The position numbers were made by a program, and so were the translations under genes. From Enterobacter dykesii (GTDB taxonomy: Bacteria; Pseudomonadota; Gammaproteobacteria; Enterobacterales; Enterobacteriaceae): a stretch of DNA of 64,000 nt. A model generated the notes under the pieces. That model saw nothing but the letters and a program-made list of their open reading frames with translations, was not told the origin of the DNA and made no database searches. Location of the stretch: positions 2,356,001 through 2,420,000 of the forward strand of contig NZ_CP126604.1 in assembly GCF_008364625.2 (NCBI RefSeq), in the 5' to 3' direction. This document shows, one piece after another, positions 26,771 through 35,865 of the stretch (within the stretch, counting starts at the first letter, position 1; each line of letters begins with the position of its first letter).

Positions 26771-28267
26771 ATGAAAACAAGCAATAAAAGCGCAGCCGAT
26801 CATCATGCTGCTAAACGTCGCTGGTTGAACTCCCACGAAGAGGGCTACCACAAAGCGATGGGCAACCGTCAGGTTCAAATGATCGCCATCGGCGGCGCTA
26901 TCGGAACGGGGCTGTTTTTAGGTGCGGGTGCACGCCTGCAGATGGCTGGCCCGGCTCTCGCCCTGGTCTATCTGGTGTGCGGGATCTTCTCTTTCTTCAT
27001 TCTACGCGCGCTGGGCGAACTGGTACTGCATCGCCCTTCCAGCGGAAGCTTCGTCTCTTACGCCCGTGAATTCCTCGGCGAAAAAGCGGCCTACGTTGCG
27101 GGCTGGATGTACTTCGTCAACTGGGCGATGACCGGTATTGTTGATATCACCGCCGTTGCGCTGTATATGCACTACTGGGGCGCGTTTGGTGATGTTCCGC
27201 AGTGGGTCTTTGCGCTTGGCGCGCTGGCGATTGTCGGCACTATGAACATGATCGGCGTGAAGTGGTTCGCGGAGATGGAGTTCTGGTTTGCGCTGGTAAA
27301 AGTGCTGGCCATCGTGATTTTCCTGGTCGTAGGTACCGTCTTCCTCGGCAGCGGCAAGCCGCTGGACGGCAATGCCACCGGCTTCCATCTGATAACCGAT
27401 AACGGCGGATTCTTCCCGCACGGTCTGCTGCCTGCGCTGGTCCTGGTTCAGGGCGTCGTGTTCGCCTTCGCCTCTATCGAACTGGTGGGCACCGCAGCAG
27501 GTGAATGTAAAGATCCGCAGACCATGGTGCCAAAAGCCATTAACAGCGTGATCTGGCGTATCGGTCTGTTCTACGTCGGTTCCGTAGTGCTGCTGGTTCT
27601 GCTGCTCCCGTGGACTGCCTATCAGGCAGGTCAGAGTCCGTTTGTGACCTTCTTCTCTAAGCTGGGCGTGCCTTACGTTGGCAGCATCATGAACATCGTG
27701 GTCCTGACGGCGGCGCTCTCCAGCCTGAACTCCGGTCTTTACTCTACCGGACGTATCCTGCGCTCCATGTCGATGGGCGGTTCCGCGCCGAAGTTCATGT
27801 CGAAGATGAGCAAGCAGCAGGTTCCCTATGCGGGGATTCTGGCAACGCTGGTGGTTTACGTTTTTGGCGTGTTCCTGAACTATCTGGTGCCGTCCCGCGT
27901 ATTTGAGATCGTTCTGAACGTCGCTGCACTGGGGATTATCGCCTCCTGGGCCTTTATTGTGGTCTGCCAGATGCGTCTGCGCAAAGCGATCAAAGAAGGC
28001 AAAGCGGCTGATGTGAGCTTCAAGATGCCGGGCGCACCGGTGACCTCCTGGCTCACCCTGCTGTTCCTGTTCAGCGTGCTGGTGCTGATGGCGTTTGACT
28101 ACCCGAACGGTACCTACACCATTGCGACGATTCCGCTGCTGGCGGTACTGCTGATTGCCGGCTGGTTCGGCGTGCGTAAGCGCGTTCACGAGATCCACAG
28201 CACCGCGCCGGTTCATCACGACGATGAGAAACACGACGCACCGCTGGTGGAAGAAACCTCGCGTTAA
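26771..28267 (+). CDS. ansP: L-asparagine permease
   Basis: 498 residues from ATG 26771 (the earlier in-frame start is not homologous). An APC-superfamily H+ symporter with 12 helices, near-identical in long blocks to E. coli Ans[45 protein letters not shown] and the ending [13 protein letters not shown]. It brings L-asparagine across the inner membrane. A strong terminator follows. Next to yncE as in E. coli. Confidence 0.96.
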   Translation: MKTSNKSAADHHAAKRRWLNSHEEGYHKAMGNRQVQMIAIGGAIGTGLFLGAGARLQMAGPALALVYLVCGIFSFFILRALGELVLHRPSSGSFVSYAREFLGEKAAYVAGWMYFVNWAMTGIVDITAVALYMHYWGAFGDVPQWVFALGALAIVGTMNMIGVKWFAEMEFWFALVKVLAIVIFLVVGTVFLGSGKPLDGNATGFHLITDNGGFFPHGLLPALVLVQGVVFAFASIELVGTAAGECKDPQTMVPKAINSVIWRIGLFYVGSVVLLVLLLPWTAYQAGQSPFVTFFSKLGVPYVGSIMNIVVLTAALSSLNSGLYSTGRILRSMSMGGSAPKFMSKMSKQQVPYAGILATLVVYVFGVFLNYLVPSRVFEIVLNVAALGIIASWAFIVVCQMRLRKAIKEGKAADVSFKMPGAPVTSWLTLLFLFSVLVLMAFDYPNGTYTIATIPLLAVLLIAGWFGVRKRVHEIHSTAPVHHDDEKHDAPLVEETSR

Positions 28268-28285
28268 GCATCCGGTAAGCATTAA

Positions 28286-28316
28286 AAAGGGAAGGCAAAT
28301 GCCTTCCCTTTTTTTA
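28286..28316. terminator. Bidirectional terminator between ansP and yncE
   Basis: GGGAAGGC-AAAT-GCCTTCCC, 8-bp perfect stem with A5 on one side and T7 on the other, serving two convergent genes. Confidence 0.9.
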
Positions 28317-28317
28317 T

Positions 28318-29379
28318 TTACAGCGCGATACGAATCACGTCGTCAGGCAGGGTGGCTTCCTGCTGGCGGGTGGATTTTTGTTTCACCGTCACGTACAGGG
28401 TTTTGCCATCCGCGGAGAGCGCCAGGCTGTTCGGGTAGACCGGCGTGTCGAAGGTTTTTGTGACTTTATACGTTTTCGCGTCAATTACGCTCACCTTACC
28501 GGCTTCACGGTGCGTCACATAGGCTTCATTGCGGGCAGGGTTAAACAGGACCGCCAGCGATTCCGGCGCGGCAATTTTCTCGATCACGCTGCCGTCTTTC
28601 AGGCTCACCACCAGCACTTCCGGCTGTTTTGAATCGGTCAGGAACGCGCGCTGGCCGGCGGTATCGAGGCTGAGGTTCAGGTAGAAATGCTCTTTACCGT
28701 CATCCTGCACCTTTTTGCGGCTCAGGATTTTGTTGGTGGCCGTATCAATCGTCACCAGCTCACCGTCTGCATTCGTGGTGTACAGACGTTTCGCCTGCGC
28801 ATCCAGCGCCAGGCCGGTGCTGTACGTACCGGTATTGGCAATGGTCTCTTTCAGCTTCAGCGTGGCGCCATCCACCACCCAAATCACGCTCTCTTTGCCG
28901 ACACCGGTGATGTAAATCGTGTTGCTCGCGTCATCCGCCACCAGCTGGCGCGGCTGCAGCGGTTTGACGGTTTCGCTGCGTTGACGCCCGTCCAGAACCA
29001 GACGCCCTTTCACGTCGCCCGTTTTCGCATCGATAGCCGTCACCGCACCGTTGATGGTATTACCGAACCACAACGTTTGGGTCGCATTGTCAAAGGTGGC
29101 ACCAAAGGGCTTGAGATCGCTATGGATCGCCTGCGTCACGTCCAGGGTGACCGGATCAAGGCGATAGACAACCCCGCCCTTATCGGTTTTGCGGCTTTGC
29201 GAGGTCGCCACCCACAGCGCATTCTCCTGCTGGCTGACCGCCATTTCATACGCCCCTTTGCCCACCGCTTTACGCAGCACCTCTTCGGCGGCATGTACCT
29301 GGAACGTCCCGGCAAGCAGTAAAGTGGCAGACAGCAGTGACAGGCTCAGACGCGGCGAGCACAGATGACGTAAAGACAT
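28318..29379 (-). CDS. yncE: Periplasmic beta-propeller protein YncE
   Basis: 353 residues from ATG 29379, the same length as E. coli YncE; a 14-codon upstream extension is discarded. Signal peptide through FQVHA, then YVTN/NHL-like repeats that form a seven-bladed propeller (LWVATSQSRKTDKGG, TLWFGNTINGAVTAIDA, RLYTTNADGELVTID, AYVTHREAGKVSVIDA, TLYVTVKQKS). In E. coli it is iron-regulated by Fur and paired with the TonB receptor yncD/pqqU; exact function unsettled. Divergent from pqqU with a Fur-like box between. Confidence 0.95.
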   Translation of the reverse strand: MSLRHLCSPRLSLSLLSATLLLAGTFQVHAAEEVLRKAVGKGAYEMAVSQQENALWVATSQSRKTDKGGVVYRLDPVTLDVTQAIHSDLKPFGATFDNATQTLWFGNTINGAVTAIDAKTGDVKGRLVLDGRQRSETVKPLQPRQLVADDASNTIYITGVGKESVIWVVDGATLKLKETIANTGTYSTGLALDAQAKRLYTTNADGELVTIDTATNKILSRKKVQDDGKEHFYLNLSLDTAGQRAFLTDSKQPEVLVVSLKDGSVIEKIAAPESLAVLFNPARNEAYVTHREAGKVSVIDAKTYKVTKTFDTPVYPNSLALSADGKTLYVTVKQKSTRQQEATLPDDVIRIAL

Positions 29380-29453
29380 AACAATTCCTTTTCTGAAAAG
29401 AGGGGGTTCCGCTGACATCACTTCCGGCAGACAACGTCATGGCATTGCCTTTT

Positions 29454-29475
29454 GATAATGAGAATAGTAATCATT
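29454..29475. promoter_or_regulatory. Fur box between yncE and pqqU
   Basis: GATAAT-GAGAAT-AGTAAT-CATT reads as three head-to-tail hexamers close to GATAAT plus the start of an inverted one, the usual Fur pattern. It is 75 bp from yncE and 147 bp from pqqU and could control both. Confidence 0.65.
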
Positions 29476-29565
29476 AATGAACTGAATGTGGAGTTTTTCT
29501 TTCACGCTTCGCCTTTCATTAACGCAATGTGCGGTTATAGTTTTCAAAACATTTACAAAACCTTT

Positions 29566-29583
29566 AACATGTATGGACATGTT
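29566..29583. promoter_or_regulatory. Inverted repeat just upstream of pqqU
   Basis: AACATG-TATGGA-CATGTT, perfect 6-bp arms with a 6-bp spacer, 38 bp before the pqqU start. A position fit for a repressor operator or 5'-UTR element; binding protein unknown. Confidence 0.4.
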
Positions 29584-29621
29584 CCATTTGGTTCGTTTAT
29601 ACACCACAACCGGTTTTATTC

Positions 29622-31736
29622 ATGAAAATCATTTCTGCCCGTAAGGCCTCTCTCCCGCTGCTGCTGGTTCCCGTTATTCTTGCGCCGCTCACCGCGTTGA
29701 GCGCGGAGGAACAGACCATGATCGTCAGCGCCACGCCGCAAACCGTATCGGAGCTGGATACCCCGGCCGCGGTCAGCGTCGTCAATGGCGATGACATGCG
29801 CCACGCCGCGCCGCGCATCAACCTGTCTGAATCTCTTGGCAGCGTCCCGGGACTGCAAATCCAGAACCGCCAGAACTATGCCCAGGATCTCCAGCTTTCA
29901 ATGCGCGGGTTTGGTGCCCGCTCAACGTTTGGCGTGCGTGGTATCCGTATGTATGTCGACGGTATCCCAGCCACCATGCCGGACGGACAGGGCCAGACCT
30001 CCAACATCGATCTCTCCAGCGTGGAGAGCGTTGAAGTGCTGCGCGGCCCCTTCTCTGCCCTGTACGGCAACGCCTCCGGCGGCGTGATTAACATCAACAC
30101 CCAGACCGGGCAGCAGCCGCCGACCATTGAAGCCAGCAGCTATTACGGCAGCTACGGTACCTGGCGCTACGGCATGAAAGCCACCGGCGCGATGGGTGAC
30201 GGCACCCACGCGGGCGATGTGGATTACACCGTTTCCACCACCCGTTTCACCACCAAAGGCTACCGCGACCACAGCGGCGCGCGGAAGAATCTGGCCAATG
30301 CTAAGCTGGGCGTGCGCATTGACGACGCGAGCAAGCTGACGCTGATTTTCAACAGCGTGGACATGAAGGCCAACGATCCGGGCGGGCTGAGCTATCAGGA
30401 GTGGCAGAACAATCCGCGTCAGTCTCCACGCGGCGATCAGTACAATACCCGCAAGACCATCAAGCAGACCCAGGCAGGCCTGCGCTACGATCGTCAGCTC
30501 AGCACTCAGGACGACCTCAGCGTGATGATGTACGCCGGCGAGCGTGAAATGACGCAGTACCAGTCGATTCCGTATCAGCCGCAGCTGAAAGCCTCCCACT
30601 CCGGCGGCGTGATTGATATGCAGCGTCATTATCAGGGTATCGATACCCGCTGGACGCACCGTGGCGAGCTGCTGGTGCCGGTGACCTTTACTACCGGCCT
30701 GAACTACGAAAACATGAGCGAAGATCGTCGCGGATACGAGAACTTCGTGATGAACAACGGCGTGCCGGATTACGGCGTGAAGGGTGATAAGCGTCGAAAC
30801 GAACGTAACCTGATGTGGAACGTTGACCCTTACCTGCAAACCAGCTGGCAGCTGACGCAGAAACTGTCGGTGGATGCGGGAGTCCGCTACAGCTCGGTGT
30901 GGTTTGATTCCAACGACCATTACGTTACGCCGGGCAACGGTGACGACAGCGGTGACGCGAGCTATCACAAGTGGCTCCCGGCCGGTTCCGTTAAGTATGC
31001 GGTGACGGACGCATGGAACCTCTACGCTGCCGCAGGGCGTGGGTTCGAAACGCCAACCATCAACGAGCTGTCCTATCGCACCGATAACCAGGGCGGCCTG
31101 AACATCGGCCTGCAGCCGTCCACCAACAACACGTATGAAGTGGGCAGCAAAACCCGCATCGGCAATGGCCTCCTGACCGCAGCGCTGTTCCGCACCGATA
31201 CGGATGATGAGATCGTGGTAGATGCCAGCTCTGGCGGGCGTACCAGCTATAAAAATGCCGGTAAAACCCGTCGTCAGGGGGTGGAAGTCTCCCTCGACCA
31301 GCAGTTTGCCGAGAACTGGAAGCTGAAGATGGCGTGGACTTACCTGGATGCCACCTACCGGACTAACGTCTGCAGCGACACAGACTGCAACGGTAACCGG
31401 ATGCCTGGTATCGCCCGCAACATGGGTTACGCCTCGTTTGGCTGGCAGCCGGAGGAAGGCTGGTACGCGGGTTCAGACGTGCGCTACATGAGCGATATCA
31501 TGGCCGACGACGAGAATACGGCGAAAGCGCCGTCGTATACGGTAGTCGGGCTAAATACCGGGTATAAGTTTAACTACGGCAACTGGGGCATGGACGTCTT
31601 TGGCCGCGTCGATAACCTGTTCGATAAAGAGTACGCGGGCTCGGTTATTGTCAACGAGTCTAACGGTCGTTATTACGAGCCTGCACCAGGCCGTAACTAC
31701 GGGGTCGGGCTGTCGGTCTCTTATCGCTTCGAGTAA
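29622..31736 (+). CDS. pqqU: TonB-dependent outer-membrane receptor PqqU (YncD)
   Basis: 704 residues, close in length and sequence to E. coli YncD, since identified as the pyrroloquinoline quinone importer PqqU. Signal peptide to about residue 26, TonB box region QTMIVSATP, plug domain to about 150 (DTPAAVSVVNGDDMR, VPGLQIQNRQNYAQDLQLSMRGFGARSTFG, VEVLRGPFSALYGNASGG), then a 22-strand barrel ending in aromatic YRFE. Divergent from yncE with Fur and palindromic sites between. A terminator hairpin follows. Confidence 0.95.
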   Translation: MKIISARKASLPLLLVPVILAPLTALSAEEQTMIVSATPQTVSELDTPAAVSVVNGDDMRHAAPRINLSESLGSVPGLQIQNRQNYAQDLQLSMRGFGARSTFGVRGIRMYVDGIPATMPDGQGQTSNIDLSSVESVEVLRGPFSALYGNASGGVININTQTGQQPPTIEASSYYGSYGTWRYGMKATGAMGDGTHAGDVDYTVSTTRFTTKGYRDHSGARKNLANAKLGVRIDDASKLTLIFNSVDMKANDPGGLSYQEWQNNPRQSPRGDQYNTRKTIKQTQAGLRYDRQLSTQDDLSVMMYAGEREMTQYQSIPYQPQLKASHSGGVIDMQRHYQGIDTRWTHRGELLVPVTFTTGLNYENMSEDRRGYENFVMNNGVPDYGVKGDKRRNERNLMWNVDPYLQTSWQLTQKLSVDAGVRYSSVWFDSNDHYVTPGNGDDSGDASYHKWLPAGSVKYAVTDAWNLYAAAGRGFETPTINELSYRTDNQGGLNIGLQPSTNNTYEVGSKTRIGNGLLTAALFRTDTDDEIVVDASSGGRTSYKNAGKTRRQGVEVSLDQQFAENWKLKMAWTYLDATYRTNVCSDTDCNGNRMPGIARNMGYASFGWQPEEGWYAGSDVRYMSDIMADDENTAKAPSYTVVGLNTGYKFNYGNWGMDVFGRVDNLFDKEYAGSVIVNESNGRYYEPAPGRNYGVGLSVSYRFE

Positions 31737-31773
31737 GCGAAAAGAAAAGTTTATCTTATTAATGAAATAACGC

Positions 31774-31806
31774 TCCTGATGGCAATAAGCCATCAGGAGT
31801 TATTCA
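31774..31806. terminator. Terminator between pqqU and mcbR
   Basis: CTCCTGATGGC-AATAA-GCCATCAGGAG, 11-bp perfect stem, then TTATTC; the two genes are convergent. Confidence 0.75.
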
Positions 31807-31855
31807 CCAGATAAATAATTAGGGGTGATATATAGTCGCTCTGTTAAATAATCGC

Positions 31856-32524
31856 TTAGTTAAAATATTGTCGCTGTAAAAGCAAATTCGCTTCATCAAT
31901 CACCTTATCAATCGCCTTCTGGCAGGCAACAGCATCTCTTCGCTCAAGGGCGGAAAGGAGTTCTTCATAGTGATATGTCGAGGCTTTGATGTCGTTAAGC
32001 TCCTGATGCAGATAGTTCATACAGGGCCCGATGCGCACCCACAGCTGCTCAATTAATGCATTAAGCGTAGGCATTTCCGCATACTGATAAAGCGTGAACC
32101 GGAAGACGCGATTCGCATGCAGTGCCTGCTGGACGTTCCCGTTGCGCATGGCCTCATGAAAGGCATCCGACAATTTGCGCAACGCCTCCAGTTTGCTATC
32201 AGACATATTATGACAGGCTGCGGCGACCGCCATCGGCTCAAGCTGTTTGCGGATGGCGTTAATCTCGTTATAGCGCTCCAGCGTGACCTCCGGAACCAGA
32301 AATGCCTGCGCCGGCGTGGCGTGTAACGCCCCTGATGACACCAGGCGCAAAAGCGCCTCGCGAACAGGGGTAATACTGGTGCCTAATTTATCGGCGATCT
32401 CTTTTGTAATCAGTCGTGCTCCTGGTTTTAGGGAGCCTGTTATTAACGCCCCTTTCAAACTGTGTTCAACCTGCATGGTAAGGCTAACCCTTTGGGCTTT
32501 TTCTAAGTGATCCAAATCAAGCAT
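31856..32524 (-). CDS. mcbR: GntR/FadR-family regulator McbR
   Basis: 222 residues: an N-terminal GntR winged helix (LKGALITGSLKPGARLITKEIADKLGTSITPVREALLRLVSSGAL, cut here as contiguous helices at about 20-70) and a helical FCD ligand domain (IRKQLEPMAVAAA, HANRVFRFTLYQYA, LIEQLWVRIGP). It occupies the E. coli mcbR (yncC) locus between pqqU and curA, although it is moderately diverged from the K-12 protein. In E. coli McbR represses mcbA and affects colanic acid and biofilm; the target here may differ. Confidence 0.87.
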   Translation of the reverse strand: MLDLDHLEKAQRVSLTMQVEHSLKGALITGSLKPGARLITKEIADKLGTSITPVREALLRLVSSGALHATPAQAFLVPEVTLERYNEINAIRKQLEPMAVAAACHNMSDSKLEALRKLSDAFHEAMRNGNVQQALHANRVFRFTLYQYAEMPTLNALIEQLWVRIGPCMNYLHQELNDIKASTYHYEELLSALERRDAVACQKAIDKVIDEANLLLQRQYFN

Positions 32525-32742
32525 GTGAAATTCCTGTAGCTAAAACTTAATGCTATTTTTAAACGCCAGTTTTAATAAAACGACGCCGGCCCGATATATC
32601 CTGTATCGTTATGCCTGGTGGTGGGAAGTACGTAAAAACATCAAGAAAGCAAAATTTGTTTTTTTATTGGTTCCGGGCCCATCCGGGATGCGGGCGCGAA
32701 ATGCCATGTCCATTAATTAAAGACAATATATCGTATCTTCAC

Positions 32743-32770
32743 AAATAAATATGGCGGGAAACCCCGCCAT
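32743..32770 (-). terminator. Intrinsic terminator after curA
   Basis: On the minus strand ATGGCGGG-GTTT-CCCGCCAT, an 8-bp stem, is followed by ATTTATTT. The remaining 220 bp up to mcbR holds its promoter region; no gene was seen there. Confidence 0.7.
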
Positions 32771-32778
32771 AGTGCTGT

Positions 32779-33819
32779 TTATTTATTGTCGCTCGCGACG
32801 CGAATCACGACTTTGCCGAAGTTACGCCCTTCGAGCAGGCCAATCAGCGCCTCGGGCGCGTTCTCCAGCCCGTCCGTTATCTGTTCGCGATAGTGAATTT
32901 TGCCCTCCTGCACCCAGCCTCCCATCGCCTCCTGGAACTCCTCAATGCGGTGACCGTAATCCTGGCCGATGATAAAGCCCTGCATACGAATGCGTTTCTT
33001 CAGGATGGTTGCCATCAGGAGCGGCAGGCGATCCGGCCCTTCTGGCAGGCCCGTCGCATTGTAGCCGCTCACCAGGCCGCACACCGGCACGCGCGCGGAG
33101 GTATTCAGTAACGGCAGTACGGCGTCAAATACCTTCCCGCCGACGTTTTCATAATAGACATCAATTCCTTTCGGGCAGGCGCGTTTCAGCTGTTCGGCAA
33201 AGTCCGCCGCGTGGTGATCCAGACACAGGTCAAACCCGAGGACCTCAACGGCATGGCGGCATTTTTCAGCCCCACCGGCGACGCCAACCACCCGGCAACC
33301 TTTGATTTTGCCGATCTGCCCGACGGTCGCGCCCACCGGGCCTGTTGCCGCGGCGACCACCAGCGTTTCACCCGCTTTTGGTTGCCCGATATCCAGCAAT
33401 CCCATATAGGCGGTAAAGCCCGGCATACCCAGAATACCCAGCGCCCAGGAAGGATGAGAGAGATTTTCGCCCAGCTTCACCAGGCCGCTGCCGTCCGAGA
33501 GTTCATATTCCTGCCAGCCGCTGTATCCCAGCACCCACTCCCCGGCTTTGAACTCGGGATGATTCGACTGCTCAACGCGACTGACCGTTCCCCCCACCAT
33601 CACCGCGCCAATCTCAACCGGAGGGGAATAGGATGGCGCATCGCTCATGCGGCCCCGCATGTACGGGTCCAGCGACAGCCAGACGGTACGCAGCAAAAGC
33701 TGCCCCTCACCAGGGGCGGGAACAGGCTGCGTTTCCAGACGAAAATTTTCCGCCACCGGCGCACCCTGAGGACGGGAGGCCAGTACCCAGCGGCGATTTT
33801 GTGAAACAGGTTGATTCAT
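32779..33819 (-). CDS. curA: NADPH-dependent curcumin/enone reductase CurA
   Basis: 346 residues from ATG 33819, which has AGGAGAT seven bases ahead. A zinc-free medium-chain reductase that reduces activated C=C bonds with NADPH. Motifs: LSLDPYMRGRMSD, LGMPGFTAYMGLLDIGQPKAGETLVV, the dinucleotide loop ATGPVGATVGQ and YYENVGGKVFDAVLP. Near-identical pattern to E. coli CurA (YncB). Located between mcbR and the XRE-cupin gene on the same strand as both. Confidence 0.94.
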   Translation of the reverse strand: MNQPVSQNRRWVLASRPQGAPVAENFRLETQPVPAPGEGQLLLRTVWLSLDPYMRGRMSDAPSYSPPVEIGAVMVGGTVSRVEQSNHPEFKAGEWVLGYSGWQEYELSDGSGLVKLGENLSHPSWALGILGMPGFTAYMGLLDIGQPKAGETLVVAAATGPVGATVGQIGKIKGCRVVGVAGGAEKCRHAVEVLGFDLCLDHHAADFAEQLKRACPKGIDVYYENVGGKVFDAVLPLLNTSARVPVCGLVSGYNATGLPEGPDRLPLLMATILKKRIRMQGFIIGQDYGHRIEEFQEAMGGWVQEGKIHYREQITDGLENAPEALIGLLEGRNFGKVVIRVASDNK

Positions 33820-33884
33820 CGGGATCTCCTTCTGGTACAAATGTCATTACAGCCTGGCTCACGAATGGCGTTATCGCATTAGCA

Positions 33885-34460
33885 TTACGAGCCAGACTGG
33901 TTAAGCCGTACAACCAGATAGATGCAGGGTTCATTCGTTTCGTTGATGAACCGGCAGTCATTTGGCGGCCCCAGCTCGAGACAGTCTCCGGCGTGCATCT
34001 CGTGGCGCGTATCGCCCTCCTGAAACACCAGCTCGCCGGACTGAAGCCAGATAAGCTGACGTGCCAGCGCGTAAGAAGATGCAGGCATCGGAACATCGCT
34101 GCCCGCAGGCAGTTCAACCTGAACAAGGTCGATGGGCAAATCGGTGCGGGGAGAAACATGGCGGCGGAGGTAGTGCGTCTGAGGGTCACGCCAGACGGGC
34201 TGGTTGGCAAGGCGCAGCAGCTTGCCTTCCTGCATTTCGGCCCGGGCAATCAGCGTGGACATGCTGATGCCAAACGCGCCGGACAGGCGGGCGAGCAAGG
34301 TGGCTGTCGGGCTGCTGTCTCCACGTTCAATCTTGTGGATCATCGCGCGCGAGACCCCTGCCCGGTCAGCAAGCTCGCTCAGAGACCATCCGCGAGACTC
34401 GCGTTCAAGGCGAATTCTTGCGCTAATCCGTTGATTCATTGTGTCTGTTATGGTGTTCAT
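33885..34460 (-). CDS. XRE-family regulator with C-terminal cupin domain
   Basis: 191 residues. Helix-turn-helix at about 10-68 (RISARIRLERESRGWSLSELADRAGVSRAMIHKIER, SSPTATLLARLSGAFG), then a small beta-barrel cupin from about 105 (QLIWLQSGELVFQEGDTRHEMHAGDCLELGPPNDCRF in pieces). This class usually senses a small amine or amino acid and represses a neighbouring catabolic or export gene. Divergent from mnaT-ydcZ, with repeated palindromic elements in the 148-bp gap, so those genes are the probable targets. Confidence 0.87.
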   Translation of the reverse strand: MNTITDTMNQRISARIRLERESRGWSLSELADRAGVSRAMIHKIERGDSSPTATLLARLSGAFGISMSTLIARAEMQEGKLLRLANQPVWRDPQTHYLRRHVSPRTDLPIDLVQVELPAGSDVPMPASSYALARQLIWLQSGELVFQEGDTRHEMHAGDCLELGPPNDCRFINETNEPCIYLVVRLNQSGS

Positions 34461-34464
34461 GACG

Positions 34465-34482
34465 TCATACTATAGTGTATGA
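34465..34482. promoter_or_regulatory. Operator-like palindrome at the XRE-cupin promoter
   Basis: TCATAC-TATAGT-GTATGA has perfect 6-bp arms; it sits 4 bp upstream of the XRE-cupin start codon. Its core ATACTATAGTG recurs at 34576. Confidence 0.55.
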
Positions 34483-34575
34483 ACGGCATTTCAATGGGCT
34501 TTTGATAACAAAAAAATATGGCTTATGCCGTAGCGATCGGGCAGAACAGTTGTGTAATATCGTAGCTACCGCGTA

Positions 34576-34586
34576 ATACTATAGTG
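34576..34586. promoter_or_regulatory. Second copy of the operator core, upstream of mnaT
   Basis: ATACTATAGTG repeats exactly the core of the palindrome at 34467-34477, 22 bp before the mnaT start. Two matching sites on the two sides of a divergent pair support control by the XRE-cupin protein. Confidence 0.5.
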
Positions 34587-34608
34587 AACAACACACAGAG
34601 GGTTAATC

Positions 34609-35127
34609 ATGATCGTTCGTCATGCCTGCAAGGAAGACTGCGCTGCGATAGGCGAAATCTACAACCACGCGGTGCTGCATACTGCCGCGATCTGGAACGA
34701 TAAAACCGTCGATACCGATAACCGAATCGCCTGGTTTGAGGCGCGCACGCTCGCGGGTTACCCGGTTCTGGTGAGTGAGGAAGACGGTGCGATCACCGGT
34801 TACGCCTCTTTCGGCGACTGGCGCGCCTTCGACGGTTTCCGTCATACGGTTGAGCATTCTGTCTACGTCCACCCGGACCATCAGGGCAAAGGCATTGGCC
34901 GCACGCTGATGATCGCGCTGATAAACGAGGCCCGCGCCATCGGTAAACACGTGATGGTGGCCGGTATTGAAGCGCAAAACCATGCCTCGATTCATCTCCA
35001 TGAAACGCTGGGTTTTGTCACCACGGGGCAGATGCCGCAGGTGGGAACCAAGTTTGGCCGCTGGCTGGACTTAACCTTTATGCAGCTGCAGCTGGACGAG
35101 CGCAGCGATCCGGACGCCATCCCATGA
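34609..35127 (+). CDS. mnaT: L-amino acid N-acyltransferase MnaT
   Basis: 172-residue GNAT matching E. coli MnaT (YncA), which acetylates methionine sulfone, methionine sulfoximine and related amino acids and so detoxifies them. Motifs: EDCAAIGEIYNHAV, FGDWRAFDGFRHTVEHSVYVH, the acetyl-CoA loop HQGKGIGRTLM, and IEAQNHASIHLHETLGF. The last codons overlap ydcZ (ATGA at 35124), so the two are coupled. Divergent from the XRE-cupin regulator. Confidence 0.94.
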   Translation: MIVRHACKEDCAAIGEIYNHAVLHTAAIWNDKTVDTDNRIAWFEARTLAGYPVLVSEEDGAITGYASFGDWRAFDGFRHTVEHSVYVHPDHQGKGIGRTLMIALINEARAIGKHVMVAGIEAQNHASIHLHETLGFVTTGQMPQVGTKFGRWLDLTFMQLQLDERSDPDAIP

Positions 35128-35573
35128 ATCAATCCCTGACCCTGGCGTTTCTGGTGGCGGCGGGCATTGGCCTGGTGGTGCAAAACACCTTAATGGTGCG
35201 TATCACCCAGTCCTCTTCCACCATTCTTATCGCGATGCTACTGAATTCCCTGGTCGGCATTGTGCTGTTTGTCAGCATTCTGCTGCTGAAACAGGGCGTC
35301 GCCGGGTTTAGCGAGCTGGCCGCAACGGTACGCTGGTGGACGCTCATCCCGGGGCTACTGGGGTCGTTTTTCGTGTTTGCCAGCATCAGCGGGTATCAGA
35401 ACGTTGGCGCGGCGACGACCATCGCCGTGCTGGTGGCAAGCCAGCTCATCGGCGGGCTGGTGATGGACGTGCTGAGAAGCAACGGCATTCCGCTCCGCGC
35501 CCTGATTGGCCCGGTATGCGGCGCGGTGATGCTGGTGGTGGGAGCCTGGCTGGTGGCGCGACGCCAGTTTTGA
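35124..35573 (+). CDS. ydcZ: DMT-type inner-membrane protein YdcZ
   Basis: 149 residues, five hydrophobic segments (LTLAFLVAAGIGLVVQNTLMV, MLLNSLVGIVLFVSILLL, GLLGSFFVFASISG, TTIAVLVASQLIGGLVMD, GAVMLVVGAWLVARR), of the DUF606/DMT superfamily half-size transporters that work as dimers. Coupled to mnaT by a 4-bp overlap, as in E. coli. Possibly exports the acetylated or free amino acid; substrate unknown. Confidence 0.9.
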   Translation: MNQSLTLAFLVAAGIGLVVQNTLMVRITQSSSTILIAMLLNSLVGIVLFVSILLLKQGVAGFSELAATVRWWTLIPGLLGSFFVFASISGYQNVGAATTIAVLVASQLIGGLVMDVLRSNGIPLRALIGPVCGAVMLVVGAWLVARRQF

Positions 35574-35576
35574 TCG

Positions 35577-35810
35577 TTACAGTATGGTACCGCCTTTGGT
35601 CAGCTGTTCCTCACGCGCGTCCATCTCCTCTTTATGCTGCTTGCCGTGATGCGAAATCGCGGTACGCAGGCGCTGCTGCTGGGTATAGCGATCTTCCCGG
35701 CTCAGCTCTGCATCATCACTTAATTCGATCAGCAGTTCATTCATATGGGTGATGATGCCCTCTTCAATGGCGGCATCCACCAGGGCGGTAACGTCGTTTA
35801 AATGTGACAT
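35577..35810 (-). CDS. ydcY: Small conserved protein YdcY (DUF2526)
   Basis: 77 residues from ATG 35810, with AGGAG six bases before it. Matches E. coli YdcY nearly throughout (LIELSDDAELSREDRYTQQQRLRTA, EEQLTKGGTIL). Charged, helical, cytosolic; function unknown. Convergent with ydcZ with only 3 bp between stops. In K-12 its upstream neighbour is ortT, here 9.3 kb away. Confidence 0.93.
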   Translation of the reverse strand: MSHLNDVTALVDAAIEEGIITHMNELLIELSDDAELSREDRYTQQQRLRTAISHHGKQHKEEMDAREEQLTKGGTIL

Positions 35811-35828
35811 TGTCACTCCTTGTTATGA

Positions 35829-35855
35829 GCCCGGTGGCGCTACGCCGTACCGGGC
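35829..35855. repeat. REP-like palindrome
   Basis: GCCCGGT and ACCGGGC arms enclose GGCGCTACGCCGT, itself able to pair (GGCG/CGCC). This is the form of an enterobacterial REP element, placed between ydcY and the DppA-like gene. Confidence 0.6.
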
Positions 35856-35865
35856 AATAAAACGC

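Noticed and set aside
27002..28282. 426-codon minus-strand frame inside ansP
   Set aside because: Antisense shadow; composition unlike a protein.
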